Positions 1 through 11,769 of a stretch of 64,000 nucleotides of DNA are shown piece by piece. The position numbers and the translations under genes were made by a program. Below the pieces are notes generated by a model that was not told the origin of the DNA, did not search any database, and was given only the letters and a program-made list of their open reading frames with translations. Origin of the DNA: Protula sp. h YS-2021 (taxonomy: Eukaryota; Annelida; Polychaeta; Sabellida; Serpulidae); assembly GCA_949752745.1 (NCBI GenBank), contig OX457024.1, positions 54,376,510-54,440,509 on the forward strand. Reading direction: 5' to 3'. The number at the start of each line of letters is the position of its first letter. The first letter of the stretch is position 1.

Positions 1-89
1 TCATATATTCCTCTGTCAGGCTAAGTTCGCATGTCGAACACAGCTAAAACACACGAGATATGCAAATGATATTAAGTATCTATTTTAAC

Positions 90-885
90 TAGAGCAGTGT
101 GCATAGCCCACATATTCCCCACAGGCCCCCCGTCAGTTAAACACGGCCCTCAAAAGTCAATCAAGAGCTGAAATTTTCCAAGTCCAGTTGGTGCATTTTC
201 CTTGGACGAACCTGGCCCATTTACAATGCCGATCTATGTTTGTCCCCATAGAAGCTACATACCAGGTTTCATTTAAATCCTTGCATTTGCTCTTGAGATA
301 TCGTTTTAACAAACTCATTCCGATGCTAAATAATTTCCAGACTTTGGTAAATTTCAAAGTTCATTTGGCTCTTTTTTCCTTGAGCCAACCTAACTCATTG
401 ACAATACCGATCCTTGTTAGTGCCCACAGAAAATACACACCAAGTTTCATTAAAATCCTTGCAGTTGTTCTGGAAATATCGTGTTAACAAGTCAACCAAG
501 AGCTGAAATTTTCCAGCTGGTCCATTTTGATTAAACGAACCTAGCCCATTTGCAATACCGATCTGAGTTTGTTGCCATAGAAGCTATATGCCAAGTTTTA
601 TGAAAATCCTTGAAGCAGTTTTTAAGTTATCGTGTTAACAAGATCACACAATAGTCAATCAAGAGCTGAAATTTTCCAAGTCTAGCTGGTCCATTTTCCT
701 TGGACGGACCTAGTCCATTTACAATACTGACCTGTGTTTGCTCCCATAGAAGCCACATACCAAGTTTCATGAAAATCCTTGCTGGAGTTTTTAAGTTATC
801 GTGTTAACAAGCTCTTGATGACAGACCGACAGACCGACCGACACGCGTTCGATCGTATATATTCCCCCTCTGGGGAAAAATGAAT
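90..885. repeat. Dispersed repeat with four internal ~160-bp units
   Basis: The element opens with a head containing 'gtgcatagcccacatattcc' near 95. Four imperfect units of about 160 bp follow, starting near 160, 330, 493 and 656. Each carries the words 'ccattttccttggac' and 'agaagc.acatacca'. It ends in a (GACC/GACA)n tract near 830 and a small palindrome 'ttccccctctggggaa'. Single-unit copies in the same orientation lie at 14,682-15,000 and 19,952-20,260. No coding function is seen. Confidence 0.85.
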
Positions 886-2342
886 AACTGTGAGTGTGGA
901 GAGAGGGGGACAGCTGTTGAAGAGTATGACAGGTCGGTGCGTGTAAAAGTATGAAGAAACCGCAAACCATGCACACCAATGGGCCCATTTTAGCCAGTAC
1001 ACAATGACAACGTACGTCAGAAGATTACGCACTTAAAAGTAGGCCGCAATTTTTCAGTAAAATGAACAACCCAACCAAAAGGAAAACAAAACTTTTCATA
1101 ACAGTATATAAAATTAATCACACAAGAATTGTTCATAATAGCTTTGCTATTGAACTTAAAATTGTGATAATACGGAAGCAGCGTGTCATGGTTTCTTCCG
1201 ATGACAGCGAGGTGTCAGCCTTCAAAACTGCACTGTATTTCTTCTCCCTGACATAGTTTATAAACTTTTTCCTATAGCAAAGTGACTTTTAAGAAGAAAC
1301 AATGATAGTTTATGTAGGTTTCCGTTATTACGAAACCTGTCCAGCGATTTTTAGAGGTCTGAAAATATCAGCTTCCCGCCATACCAAGTTCACATCCCCG
1401 CCATCTTGAGGTATACCCTACACGTGCTTTTAATTTGCCGCCATGTGATTGATCCAGCAAACATGTGAAAACCACGCTGAGGCCACCTGATTGGCCAGAA
1501 AATGTCAGAAAACATTATTAATATGTACACACCGGTTCACACACTTTTCTTTTGCAGTACCCCCTACAGTTTCAGTGAAACACACCAAACACACTGAAAT
1601 TTCAGTGAAAACCAGATTTTATGTAAAGTGGGCCCAAGGCGGATATGGAATTAATGTCTACTTTGCACATTCGAGCAAAAAAAGTGTAAACCTAGTGGTC
1701 TTCTGGCTCGAGAAGCCCACTTTGCAAAAAAGACCCACTTCGAAGGTCTAAAATTGACGAAACACACTAACACACTGCCAATTTCGCGGGGTACACGACC
1801 TCACACACACACACACACACACATACATACATAGGCTCGCGTCGAATCCAGCCCGAAGGCGCAGATGGAGCCTGAGTTCTAAAATCGTTATTTTTGGGTG
1901 TATTCTAAAAATGATCAAATACAATCTTGGCCGAATTTTTTTGCCGTCTCCTTTTTAATGGGCTTAAAAAATATTGTTTAGATCTCTCAATATTCAGTAA
2001 AAACTGCAAAACATAATTCCAGCCAACTTGGACAGTGTGTGTAAGAGAAAAACGGCCTTTTAAACGTAAGCTCAAAGTGAATGTAGACCTTGCACGTGGT
2101 CTTTTTAGGTCATTTCCATAACAAAATAAACAAAGTTTTGTTTACAAATACACGTGGTTTTGTTTACAAACAGAAGTGTATCCGTTAGTCGGTGCATAAT
2201 ATCAACTCATAAAAGAAAGGCGTTTCTAGACTTCCATTCCAAAATTATTATTACTATTATTTTTCCTGTCATTTGAAATATACGTGTCAAAAAATATCAT
2301 GCGAATGCATGTCGGCACGTCAAATTCCAGAGTACGTAGACG
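886..2342. other. Gene-free stretch
   Basis: I see no gene here. The ORFs are short, with no homology signal or splice-bounded coding. A short (CA)n microsatellite sits at about 1800-1832. Words near 1420-1500 ('cacgtgctttt', 'ctgattggcca') weakly recur at 32,410-32,490. Confidence 0.6.
1800..1832. repeat. (CA)n/(CATA)n microsatellite
   Basis: A run of alternating CA followed by 'catacatacata'. Confidence 0.9.
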
Positions 2343-2485
2343 GTTTACCCTACTGCGAAACAGTCTGTTAAAAAGGAAGTTTGTAACTGCGAAGAAGTTT
2401 CTATTAATATATTTTAAAATAAACTCTCAAATATATTGTAATGGTCTACGTTTCCCGTTAGAGACTGTTTCACAATGGGGTAAAC
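2343..2485. mobile_element. Small inverted-repeat element (MITE-like)
   Basis: The left end begins GTTTACCC and the right end finishes GGGTAAAC. About 25 bp at each end pair imperfectly: 'gtttaccctactgcgaaaca' against the reverse complement of 'tgtttcacaatggggtaaac'. No clear target duplication is visible, so the family is not assigned. Confidence 0.5.
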
Positions 2486-2833
2486 AATGTATTTATGTTT
2501 GAATATCAATTAATACCTCGTAACCAGACCTTGAAATAAAGAAGTGTGGATGCCGAAACTATAGTCCGACTAGCCCATAACGACTAGCCCATAACTGGTT
2601 GTGGAGGCTATGTATATTCTACATGTGAAGAAATTGTTCTATTTACATATTTATCTTTTTGAAGTTTTGGGTCCAACAACAATTAAATGGCGGCACTTAT
2701 ATTTTTGAGCATAGTTTTCAACATAATTCAGTTTCTTGCACACAACATGTGCAATTTTTGGAAAGAATAAAATAATGGTTGTGACCTTTTATTTGACTTT
2801 TTTTTGCAGTTATTATTTTGGAACACTGACGTT

Positions 2834-2880
2834 AAATACCACTGTGTTCATACCTCTTTGGTATGCACACAGTGGTATTT
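2834..2880. repeat. 21-bp stem hairpin, copy 1
   Basis: AAATACCACTGTG... pairs with ...CACAGTGGTATTT around a 5-nt loop, with one mismatch in the stem. Related hairpins lie at about 6963-7008 and 31,833-31,879, so it marks equivalent positions in the repeat copies. Confidence 0.85.
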
Positions 2881-3540
2881 TTTTTGTCAATGTATGATGG
2901 CTGGATTCGACTGAATCTTAAATTCGTCTAATCATTTCTAGAGGAATGTGGATTCAAAACAATGCATGCAGGGAAATGGCTTGCGTTTCTCATAGATTGC
3001 TATTTTCGCCTGAAACTGCGGTCCTTATAATTAAACATTTATTTTGTCTATTTCTATTAGCTCAGTTTGTCCGTAAATTTGGCTAGAATTGCTTTGCTTT
3101 TTTAAATGATAGATCTAATATCGCTTGTACGATGGCCTGAATTTTTTTGTACTTAAGTCTTAAAGCTTCTTCAACCTTGGATTTTATGTGAGGAATAAGA
3201 TAAACTCAATACTTTCAATGTCGTGCAACGGAAATTCACAAACCCGTTGAGAAAATGCTGGTTACACTAAATATTCCACCTTGTACTATTGGAGTAATAT
3301 TGAATTCAAAAAAAAAACTTTCAGATCTGGTTACACGGTTTCTCTTCTCTCTGTTAAAACTAGCGTTCTTTGTTGCACCTGCCATTAGAATTAGAAGATC
3401 TAGTTACAAGGTTTTAAATAGCATGAAAGTGTTACACATTTACAATTCAACATTTACACAATTGAAAGAAAAGAGAACAACAACTTTTTATGCTTGTAAT
3501 GTGTGGTAAATTCTGGTTTTCAAACTGGGGAAGATTACTG

Positions 3541-5790
3541 TAATAGTTTGCAGGCTGTTTCTCATATTTGCATGCTATTTTACACAGTTTATCTGAATGT
3601 GCTGTAGACGTCGTTATACATTTATTTTTCTCTTATCTCTGTTAAAAATAGCTGTATTTACACATGCGGTTAGAATGTTCTAATTTTCCTTTTGAATCGA
3701 TGGGCCCAAAACCGCTGCGAATGACGGACTTTATTTTCTTTTCATTGGTGGTATGATCTTAAAACGCCTCAATTTTCTACAATTGCGCGCACAAATCTCT
3801 TATGTGTGCGTTTTATTATTTTTTTCCTAAACAGATAGGCTCTGTTTACTCTGGAATGTTACATTTCTCTGACGAGTTTTGTTTGGACTAAGTGTAACTG
3901 CTCGATATATTGTCATTATTTTTCTGATTGTACAGACTAAGGTCTTCTGCAAGTGAAATTGTTATTGTTTATGACATAATCCTTGAGGCCATCCCGTCTC
4001 CTCTTGATATTTCTGCTTTTGAGAAAGAAAAATATATTCTTAGAAAATTCGTGAAAGCGGATCCTTAGAATAAACAATCTTAGGTATGGCAACATTGATA
4101 TGGGCTGCCTTGAAAAAGTGGGTCAAATATACTTTAAATCCACCCCCCTCCCTACTCCCACCTACCCCAAGAACCAAGTTATTTATGCGGAGACATTTGA
4201 AACAATACTTTTAATGTCACGCAACGGAAATTCACAAACTCCTTGAAAAAATGCTGGCTACGCCCGATATTCCATATCGTGCTGTTTGAGTGACATTGGA
4301 TTAAGCAAAAAAGGACTTTTAAGATCTAGTTATAAGGTTTTAATTGGCATGAGAGTGATACACATTTACAATTCAGCATTTATAAAATTGAAAAAAAAGA
4401 GAACAACAACTTTTTATTCTTGTAATGTGTGGTAAATTCCGATTTTCAAACTGGGGAAGATTACTGTAATAGTTTGCAGGCTGTTTCTCATATTTGCATG
4501 CTATTTTACACAGTTTATCTGAATGTGCTGTAGACGTCGTTATACATTTATTTTTCTCTTATCTCTGTTAAAAATAGCTGTATTTACACATGCGGTTAGA
4601 ATGTTCTAATTTTCCTTTTGAATCGATGGGCCCAAAACCGCTGCGAATGACGGACTTTATTTTCTTTTCATTGGTGGTATGATCTTAAAACGCCTAAATT
4701 TTCTACAATTGCGCGCACAAATCTCTTATGTGTGCGTTTTATTATTTTTTTCCTAAACAGATAGGCTCTGTTTACTCTGGAATGTTACATTTCTCTGACG
4801 AGTTTTGTTTGGACTAAGTGTAACTGCTCGATATATTGTCATTATTTTTCTTATTGTACAGACCAAGGTCTTCTGCAAGTGAAATTGTTATTGTTTATGA
4901 CATAATCCTTGAGGCCATCCCGTCTCCTCTTGATATTTCTGCTTTTGAGAAAGAAAAATATATTCTTTAAAAAATCGTGAAAGCGGATCCTTAGAATAAA
5001 CAATCTTAGGTATGGCAACATTGATATGGGATGCCTTGAAAAAGTGGGTCAAATATACTTTAAATCCACCCCCCTCCCTACTCCCACCTACCCCAAGAAC
5101 CAAGTTATTTATGCGGAGACATTTGAAACAATACTTTTAATGTCACGCAACGGAAATTCACAAACTCCTTGAAAAAATGCTGGCTACGCCCGATATTCCA
5201 TATCGTGCTGTTTGAGTGACATTGGATTAAGCAAAAAAGGACTTTTAAGATCTAGTTATAAGGTTTTAATTGGCATGAGAGTGATACACATTTACAATTC
5301 AGCATTTATAAAATTGAAAAAAAAGAGAACAACAACTTTTTATTCTTGTAATGTGTGGTAAATTCCGATTTTCAAACTGGGGAAGATTACTGTAATAGTT
5401 TGCAGGCTGTTTCTCATATTTGCATGCTATTTTACACAGTTTATCTGAATGTGCTGTAGACGTCGTTATACATTTATTTTTCTCTTATCTCTGTTAAAAA
5501 TAGCTGTATTTACACATGCGGTTAGAATGTTCTAATTTTCCTTTTGAATCGATGGGCCCAAAACCGCTGCGAATGACGGACTTTATTTTCTTTTCATTGG
5601 TGGTATGATCTTAAAACGCCTCAATTTTCTACAATTGCGCGCACAAATCTCTTATGTGTGCGTTTTATTATTTTTTTCCTAAACAGATAGGCTCTGTTTA
5701 CTCTGGAATGTTACATTTCTCTGACGAGTTTTGTTTGGACTAAGTGTAACTGCTCGATATATTGTCATTATTTTTCTGATTGTAGAGACA
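3541..5790 (+). repeat. 926-bp tandem subunits (left array)
   Basis: The word 'taatagtttgcaggctg' recurs at 3541, 4467 and 5393, an exact period of 926 bp with near-identical sequence between. Each unit has a C-rich stretch ('ccacccccctccctactccc') and 'cgatgggcccaaaaccgctg'. The third unit is cut short near 5790, where sequence becomes diverged. Confidence 0.92.
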
Positions 5791-6962
5791 AAAGGTGGAT
5801 CAAATATACTTTAAATCCACCCCTCCTGCGCCAAGAACCAAGTTATTCATGCGGAGACACTCTAAACAATACGTTTAATGTCATGCCACGGAACTCACAA
5901 ATCCCTTGAGATAATGCTGGCTAAGACCGATATTCCACGTCGTACTATATGAGTGGTATTGAATTAAAAAACTTACGATCTGTTTACAAGGTTTTAATTG
6001 CCATCAAAGTTTTAAACTTTTCAATTCAGCATTTTTACATTTGAAAGAAAATAACAAGAACTTTTTATGCTTGTAATATGTGGTAAATTCTTGTTTTCAA
6101 AGTGGAGAAGATTACTATAATAATTGGTAGGCTCTTTCTTACATTTACAGGCTTTTTTCATATTGTAGTTGTAATTGACCTGAATGTGTTATAAACAACA
6201 CCATACATTTATTTTCACTTATCTCTGTTAAAATTAGCCGTCTTTGTTGCACCTGTGGTTAGAATTTTCTAATTTTTCTTTTTGAATTGGGCCCAAAACC
6301 GCTGCAGTGACTGTCTTTATGCTCTTTTTATTGATGTTATGATCTTAAAACGCTTAAATTTTCTACAACTGCTTGGATACATCTTACATATCGCGCTGTA
6401 GTTTTTATTTGGTGAAGGCATAGGGTTCGCATACTCTCCAATATTACATTCTTCTGAAGCTTTTTGTTCAGACTAATTGTAAATATTCTATAAATTGTCA
6501 TTGAATTCCGGATTGAATGCAGTTAAGTCTTCTTAAATTAAAAAAGTTGCAATAGTTTATGACCTAATCCTGTTCAGATTACTGCTTTTGAAAGAAGGTC
6601 GTTAGAATAAAAGAAACATAGGCATCAGAATATTGATGTGAGCTACTCAGATAAAGTGGATCAAAGATTCTTTTACCCCCCCCCCCCTCCCCACAAGAAC
6701 CAAGTTATGGATGGGAAAACTAGTCCCACCAGCCCATAACTGGTTATGGAGGCTATGTGTATTCTACATGTGAAGAAATTGTTCTATTTACATATTTATC
6801 TTTTTGGGTCCAACAAGGATTAAATTACTGAATTTATATTTTTGAGCACAGTGTATTAACTTTATTCTGTTTGTTGCACACAATATGTGCAATTAAGAAA
6901 ATAATGGGTGTGACATTTAATTTTACTTTTTTTGTACTTTTTATTTTGGAACACTGACGTTA

Positions 6963-7008
6963 AATAACACTGTGTTCATACCTCTTTAGTATGTACACAG
7001 TGGTATTT
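6963..7008. repeat. Hairpin, copy 2
   Basis: A diverged copy of the 2834-2880 hairpin in the same orientation, marking the second, truncated repeat copy on the left side. Confidence 0.75.
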
Positions 7009-8099
7009 TTTTGTCAATGTATGGTGGCTGGATTTGACTGAATTTTAAATTTGACTAATGATTTCTAGAGATGTGGGGATACAACACAAAACATGAAGAG
7101 AAATGGCTTGCATTTCCCACAGATTGCTCTTTTTCGCCTAAAACTGCGGTCCTTATAATTAAACATTTATTTTTTTTCTCTATTTTTATTACCTGAGCTT
7201 GTTTGCTTAGAATTGCTTTGCTTTTTTAAATGATAGATCTAATATCGCTTGCACGACGGCCTAATTTTTTTTGTACTTAAGTGGTAAAGATTCTTCAACC
7301 ATGGATGCTATGTGAAGGTTGTATTGTATTGTTCTTTAGATCGCAATCAACTATGGTCATATCGGGATCCCCCTGCCACATTATACTGAAATGGGGCATT
7401 CCAGTCATCCTTCTAACCCTTATATGTGGATTGCCTCACAGGGTAGCAAGGAGGAGTCAAAGTTTTAAAGTCTTAGGTATGACCTGAACGGGATTCAACC
7501 CAAGATCTTCCAGTCTAGAGGCTATGTGAAGAATAAGATAAACTCAATACCCTTAATGTCATGCAACAAATATTCACAAACAAATTCTATGTCGTACTGT
7601 TGGAGTGACATTGAATTAAAAGAAAACTTTTAATATCTAGTTACAAGGTTTTAATTGGCATCAAAGTTTTACACTTTTCAATTCAACACTTTTGCAATAG
7701 AAAGTAAAGAGAACAATAACTTTTTATGCTTTCAACGTGCTGTAAATTCCAGTTTACAAAATAGGGAAGAGTAATATAATAGTTTTCAGGCTAATTCTCA
7801 CATTCTACTTGTTATTGACCTGAATATCTTATAAACGAGACTGTACATTTATTTCCTCTTATCTGTATTTCTATTACCTCAGTTTGGCCATACATTTCTT
7901 TTGAGAATTATTGGGTCTGACAACGCTTAAGTGACGGTCATAATTGCTTTACAATGCCAATATGGGCGCGGGTAGCAAGTTTTTGAATGTGTGCCAATTT
8001 CAACTGCACTTAAGCTACAAGAAGTCAGCATAGAAAATAGCGTGCACATACATGAATACTTTCGGGAAACATATCTAAACACATATCAGGATATATAAC

Positions 8100-8290
8100 A
8101 ATTCCTGTCAAAGGTTCTTGAACAATTTCACTAAATTTACGGTTTATTTATATGAACTAAGTTTGCCAGCAAATATGGTTCCTCTGTAAATTCCACCTCA
8201 TCAATTGTTTCAGTAACTGCGTCGTATATGTTGAACAAGTAACCATTTATCTTTAAGCTGTGAAGTCAAAGCGCCAAATACTATGCACAT
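8100..8290 (-). pseudogene. Broken paralogue of the 8327-8731 ORF
   Basis: The minus strand reads YLFNIYDAVTETIDEVEFTE followed by EPYLLANLVHINKP and a stop. This matches the adjacent ORF's VLYLAVVEAIQDMEFTEDPP-LLAYLVFL segment. The start region is missing and stops interrupt the frame, so it looks like a decayed tandem duplicate lying just downstream of the intact copy. Function is unknown for both. Confidence 0.55.
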
Positions 8291-8326
8291 AGTTGGTTCA
8301 TGGTCACATTTCTAAATGTGTATCTA

Positions 8327-8731
8327 TTACAGTACACCAATTTCGAACTCTTCAACTGTTTCTGGCCCATCAAAAACACAAAGTACATGAAAACTTGTTT
8401 CGAACATATGCGTATAAGTATCTGAATCCAAATCATGTCTTTTGAAAGGTTCTTGGTGCTTAATTTTCCAAAGTTTACGGTTAGTCAGAAAAACTAAATA
8501 TGCCAATAAAGGCGGATCCTCCGTAAATTCCATATCCTGGATCGCCTCAACGACTGCCAAGTATAAAACATGCGCGAAAACACTGTCTTCCGTTAACAAA
8601 TACACCAAACAGTCTTTTACGTATGCCTGGTCTCCATAGACAACCTGTCCTAGGTCATGGCTTAATATAAACCTATTGTCAATTACATCAAGTAATTTAT
8701 TTAAATTTTTCTCCTCAAATGACGGCTCCAT
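8327..8731 (-). CDS. Unknown 134-residue protein
   Basis: A single-exon ORF starts with ATG at 8731 (MEPSFEEKNLNKLLDVIDNR) and ends ETVEEFEIGVL. The protein is acidic and hydrophobic-helical, with no signal peptide, clear membrane span or catalytic motif I can name. The best evidence that it is, or was, a gene is a degenerate paralogous segment immediately downstream (8100-8290), which conserves protein-level similarity around the EFTE-P-LLA core. I do not recognise the family. It lies between the left repeat region and a 580-bp tandem array, with no obvious partner genes. It could be an exon of a larger gene or a captured relic. Confidence 0.5.
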   Translation of the reverse strand: MEPSFEEKNLNKLLDVIDNRFILSHDLGQVVYGDQAYVKDCLVYLLTEDSVFAHVLYLAVVEAIQDMEFTEDPPLLAYLVFLTNRKLWKIKHQEPFKRHDLDSDTYTHMFETSFHVLCVFDGPETVEEFEIGVL

Positions 8732-8799
8732 TTTGTAAAGTTCAGAATTTCTGGGAATAGCGGTTATGCTTTACCGGTAGTATTGAACTTGTGACATGA

Positions 8800-9640
8800 A
8801 CGCATCCGTTGCGCATCAATGGGTATATGCAACAACACGTCTGACCATGTTGAAACATGCATCTTCCTGCACGGTGCATGCAAACAGCTATTTAAAATTC
8901 AAGCGTTTCTAAATCTTTTTTTAAATAGAAAAGTTAACGAATCGAATCATAAAGGGAGTAAAACCCATACATATTTTAAAAAATCGAGAACTTTCAGTGC
9001 AGGCGCTATACTTTTTTGCAGAATAAAAATAGTGGAAATGGAGGCAATCTTTCAAGTGTTTCTGCCCTACGAGTTAGTTATACGCTGTGTTTAAGGACAC
9101 GGTCAACCCTTTGCGGGCTATATTGTGTCTTCAGCGGTTCAAAACTGTCACACATTTAAAAATGTGCGTGAACTGATATATTAAATAAGTTAACTTTATC
9201 CGACAAAAACTATTTTGACACAATATTGGAGTTAACTTTATCCGACAAGAATTATTTATTATCGCAGACTGGTAATTTGCAAAGGTTTTTGCACTGAAGT
9301 GGGAAACATCTGACTAGACGCTAGAACAGAGAAAAAACCCAACAATACATTCTTTTTGCGCTTAATCAAAGTGCAAGGAGATCTAATTCGGTGACATCAT
9401 TCGAGCTTCCATATCAAGTTTGCACTTCTGTAAGAAGCACACACTCAAGAGATTCCAAACAGCATTATTTATAAAAAAAGGTCAACTATTTTTTTTCATC
9501 CAAATATTAATCGTATCTTTAAGCAAGGTCTCATTTCAGTATGTTATGTAACTGAATGTCAACCAGAAAAAATTGAAGTGAAAATATGAACTAGATCCAG
9601 AAACTCTGAAAGAATGTAAAATTTAAAAGGATACAATTAA
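8800..9640. other. Gene-free stretch
   Basis: No credible coding, RNA or mobile-element signal was seen. The sequence is AT-rich, with a short local repetition of 'agttaactttatccgacaa' near 9188 and 9230. Confidence 0.6.
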
Positions 9641-11700
9641 ATTGGACATATATCCCTACACTAATACACTCGATACACCAGGAGCCGTATTCACACAATT
9701 TATGAATACAAATAACTTGAAGTATATGCACAGAAACTTTTCAGAAATGTACTAATAAATGTAACATTATCAAGTAATAAATTGACCTAAAAACTAACCT
9801 TGTAATTTATTTTGATCATGGAATTTGTGTCGTGAGGTGTACAGATAACTGCGTAGTTAACCGAGGTTAATACGGCGCTTCAGCTAGCGTTAGCAAATCC
9901 TTTCAAGTTTTATTACCCAGCAACAGTTTGTCCACTTGGAACACGCTCAAATAAACCACTTACAGAACTCTTGAATAAATGTCACTGGTAAAGGTATACT
10001 TTAAGTAACCAAGCTTTAATTTAAAATTTCATGTTGGGTCGGGTCAAATACGGTTATACTTATCATGTCAAATGCGAAATAAATACTCGTCTATCTAAGG
10101 TTTTTCTTGGTCAATTAAAATACACCTTTATCATGTAGCAAACCAACTCTTAAATATATCGAAATGAATATTTACACCGTGATGATTGCATGAATACAAA
10201 TAAACTTAGAGTATATGCCAACACTAACATACTCTCGATGCACAGTACAGCACCCGTATTGGCTGAAGTTAACTGCACGGTTGACTGATTCGATGAACAG
10301 ATCCCGTAGCACACAATTTTCAGAAATGTCTAATAAATGTAACATTATCAACGAAAAAAATTGACCTAAAAAAAACCTTGTAATTTATTGTGATCATGGG
10401 ATTTGTGTCGTGAGGTGTACAGATAACTGCGCAGTTAACCGAGGTTAATACGGCGCTTCAGCTAGCGTTAGCAAATCTTTTCAAGTTTTATTACAGGGCA
10501 ACAGTTTGCCCACTTGGAACACGCTCGAATAAACCACTTACAGAACTCTTGAATAAATGTCACTGGTAAAGGTATACTTTAAGTAACCAAGCTTTAATTT
10601 AAAATTTCATGTTGGGTCGGGTCAAATACGGTTATACTTATGATGTCAAATGCGAAATAAATACTCGTCTATCTAAGAAGGTTTTTCTTGGTTACTTAAA
10701 ATACACCTTTACCATGTAGCAAACCAACTCTTAAATATATCGAAATGAATATTTACACCGTGATGATAGCATGAATACAAATAATCTTTGAGTATATGCC
10801 AACACTAACATACTCTCGATGCGCAGTACAGCACCCGTATTCGCTGAAGTTAACTGCACAGTTGACTGATTCGATGAACAGAGCCGTAGCACACAATTTT
10901 CAGAAATGTACTAATAAATGTAACATTTTCAACGAAATAAATTGACCTTAAAACTAACCTTGTAATTTATTGTAATCATATTATTTGTGTCGTGAGGTGT
11001 ACAGATAACTGCGCAGTTAACCGCGGTTAATACGGCGCTTCAGCTGGCGTTAGCAAATCCTTTCAAGTTTTATTACAGGGCAACAGTTTGCCCACTTGGA
11101 ACACGCTCGAATAAACCACTTACAGAACTCTTGAATAAATGTCACTGGTAAAGGTATACTTTAAGTAACCAAGCTTTAATTTAAAATTTCATGTTGGGTC
11201 GGGTCAAATACGGATATACTTATCATGTCAAATGCGAAATAAATACTCGTCTATCTAAGGTTTTTCTTGGTCACTTGAAATACACCTTTACCATGTAGCA
11301 AACCAACTCTTAAATATATCGAAATGAATATTTACACCATGATGAAAGCATGAATAGAAATAAAATTGGAGTATATGCCAACACTAACATACTCTCGATG
11401 CACATTACAGCACCCGTATTCGCTGAAGTTAACTGCACAGTTGACTGATTCGATGAACTGATCCTGTAGCACACACAATATTCGGTAGTGTTTCATAAAT
11501 GTGGTAGCCTTGTAATTTAGTTAGAACATGGGAGTTTGCATCGTGAAGTGTACAGTTAACTGTGCATTAATGCTCTGCGAATACGGCCGCATCAGCTAGG
11601 GTTGGCACATCTTCCATGCAAATTGTCCTTGCATGCAGTGCAACACTCTTGACGACATCGAAATGTACATTTGCACCATGATCAAAGCACCGCTTTCGAC
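9640..11700. repeat. ~580-bp tandem array (3 good copies plus degenerate ends)
   Basis: 'cgtgaggtgtacagataact' occurs at 9831, 10,409 and 10,991, and a decayed form at about 11,542, giving periods of 578, 582 and about 551. Units share 'ccacttggaacacgctc' and 'aactcttgaataaatgtcac'. A motif of two overlapping palindromes (TAACTGCGCAGTTA and TTAACC.CGGTTAA) sits in each unit and is perfect in the third copy. No long ORF is conserved. Confidence 0.9.
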
Positions 11701-11769
11701 TAAATAATAATAATAAAAAAGTGGAATGGAAACAAATAAACAAAATAAGTATATCCCGACATTAATACA

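Larger units (their letters stand above)
2550..7880 (+). repeat. Left copy of large repeat region (direct orientation)
   Basis: A first copy runs from about 2550 to 6700 and a second, truncated copy from about 6720 to 7880. Both start with 'agcccataactggtt', include a hairpin, then the 'gtacttaagt' and 'ttaaacatttatttt' words. The first copy carries three tandem 926-bp subunits. The same material lies in inverse orientation at 26,590-32,150. No protein of note is encoded. Confidence 0.8.

Noticed and set aside
1375..1832. Possible direct repeat with 32,375-32,810 bounding the inverted-repeat interval
   Set aside because: Only short words (cacgtgcttt, tgattggcca) and a terminal (CA)n are shared. 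Similarity is too weak to support target duplications or a composite element.
7430..7520. tRNA-like phrase 'gggattcaaccc' and anticodon-like surroundings
   Set aside because: No acceptor or D/T stems fold. It is part of a dispersed repeat insertion.
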